DNA of 64,000 bases from NCBI GenBank assembly GCA_965199815.1, contig CBDATE010000018.1:186001-250000 (forward strand), in the 5' to 3' direction. Shown here piece by piece: positions 63,001 to 64,000 of this stretch. Within the stretch, counting starts at the first letter, position 1. Every line of letters starts with the position of its first letter. A program made the translations under genes and the position numbers. This DNA comes from Azotimanducus sp965199815 (GTDB lineage: Bacteria > Pseudomonadota > Gammaproteobacteria > Pseudomonadales > Azotimanducaceae). Under the pieces are notes generated by a model. It was not told where the DNA came from and ran no database searches. It saw only the letters and a list, made by a program, of their open reading frames with translations.

Positions 63001-64000
63001 GGGCAGAGGCCGCCCGAATCAGGTGTTCAGGCCCGGGGCGAACGCCGGAGAGGACCAGCGGGTGGACACGGGTGCCGAGGTCAATCTGCAGGGCATGGCG
63101 ACCGGCCCCTGGGGGGATGCGGTGTTCTGGCGCTGGCTGCAGGTGACGGGCGCGCGCTCGAACACGGGGGTCAGCGCGTCCGATCGCGTGACGCTCACCG
63201 ATGCCAACAGCGCCACGCCGTCCTTCACCGCTCCGGCCATGGGCTCGAGCCTGCATTTCAGGCTTCAGGTCAGGCAGGCGCGCGGCGCGGCAACCAGCGT
63301 CTCCGAAGGCAGCGACTGGGTGACGATAATCACCAACACCGCGCCAGAAGTCGCCGACGGCATCTCCGATCAGCCGGCCGCGGTGGGTGTGGAGTTCGTC
63401 TATGCCATTCCGGCTGGCGCTTTCGTTGATGCGGACAGCCGCGACACCCTCGCGTACACGGCGAGTCAGGGGGACGGCACCGACCTGCCCGGCTGGTTGA
63501 TGTTCGACACCGCTACCGCCACCTTCTCGGGTACGCCACAGGCAGCGCAACTCGGCAGGCAGACGGTGAAGGTGACCGCGAGCGACGGCATGGCCATGGT
63601 CAGCGACAGCTTCGATATTGTGGTGGCCGAAACCGATGTCTGCCTGCGTACGCCGCAGGTGCGCGATGCCCTGGTCGCCGCTGTACCGGGGGCCAGCGAC
63701 TGCGCCGCCCTGACACTAGCCAACCTGCCGGGTATCCAGAGCCTGAATCTCCGGACCAAGGGTCTTGTCGGCCTGCGCTCGCTCGACTTCGGGGGGCTGA
63801 CGGGACTGAACACGCTTACCCTGAGTGATAATCAGTTGGCCGTCCTGCCCGAAGGCATCTTCGACGATCTCACCGCGCTCACGACGCTCACCCTGAGTGA
63901 TAACCGGCTGACCGCCCTGCCCGCGAATGCGTTCACCAGGCTTGCCAGCCTGACGAATCTGCGCATCAACAACAACCAGCTGGCATCGCTGCCGAGCGGC
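60002..64000 (+). CDS. Giant LRR / Ig-like protein, continuation after frameshift (runs off window)
   Basis: The next forward frame continues module 12 at once ('LGSLQPGDFAGLTGLQELRI') and is open to the window end: 1333 codons with three more caps (about 61123, 62429, 63635), their LRR blocks and Ig-like domains ('GAWGSNVIWQWTQVDGP', 'TGPWGDAVFWRWLQVTG'). The gene therefore exceeds 5300 codons with no stop in sight. The switch lies between about 59990 and 60018 and needs a one-base change. It may be a genuine mutation that truncates the protein, programmed slippage, or a sequence error; the undisturbed module architecture on both sides favours a recent change or error. Confidence 0.85.

Noticed and set aside
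1..64000. tRNA, rRNA or prophage genes
   Set aside because: No cloverleaf-like sequence, rRNA segment, integrase or phage structural gene was recognised on either strand.

Overview
The window looks like a chromosomal segment of a GC-rich, probably aquatic or host-associated gammaproteobacterium. The evidence is the order bamA-skp-fabZ-rnhB, the efp/epmA pair, adjacent parC-parE-cpdA, large TonB-dependent receptors, and a pepP-ubiH-like-gcvT-gcvH-gcvPA-gcvPB cluster. The species cannot be named from the sequence. A giant repeat surface protein, several toxin-antitoxin or defence modules and repeated hairpin elements would fit a symbiont or particle-associated lifestyle, but that is inference.

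Layout. 1-3369: end of bamA, skp, fabZ and rnhB; the lipid A genes lpxD, lpxA and lpxB that normally sit between these genes are absent here. 3385-8266: a TPR-sulfotransferase overlapping a TonB-dependent receptor. 8525-15543 (minus strand): a DUF1640-like gene split by a hairpin element, then epmA, efp, parC, parE and cpdA. 15666-22858: a two-gene defence-like cassette, a PLD/SNF2-type helicase followed by an Eco57I-like adenine methylase whose 5' end carries a 16-base homopolymer and is out of frame as sequenced (phase-variable candidate). 22990-25207: a TPP riboswitch controlling a TonB-dependent receptor, a probable thiamine-uptake receptor. 25282-30191: crotonase, M28 lipoprotein peptidase, metallo-beta-lactamase-fold hydrolase and dihydroorotase. 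30348-30932: an orphan AbiEi-like gene between two hairpin-element copies. 31246-38193: pepP, a UbiH-family monooxygenase and the complete glycine cleavage operon with split P protein. 38245-40825: a DDN-like flavin-fold protein and a DUF255/YyaL thioredoxin-domain protein.

41011-47735 is an accessory island: a ParB-C-terminus-like protein, an IS30 remnant, a DarT-DarG toxin-antitoxin pair, a 2-kb array of about 29 tandem 71-bp palindromic units, and a Fic protein with an AbiEi-like N-terminus. The array sits inside one hairpin of a further copy of the roughly 150-bp hairpin element.

48013-64000 is one giant secreted protein gene built from at least 15 repeats of a module: Cys-capped leucine-rich repeats, an Ig-like 'WTQV' domain and a second Ig/cadherin-like domain. 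It has a single apparent frameshift near 60000 and runs off the window.

The most unusual items are the modular multi-hairpin element (three full-length copies plus solo hairpins, one copy interrupting a gene, one hosting the 71-bp array), the phase-variable helicase/methylase cassette, and the giant modular protein.
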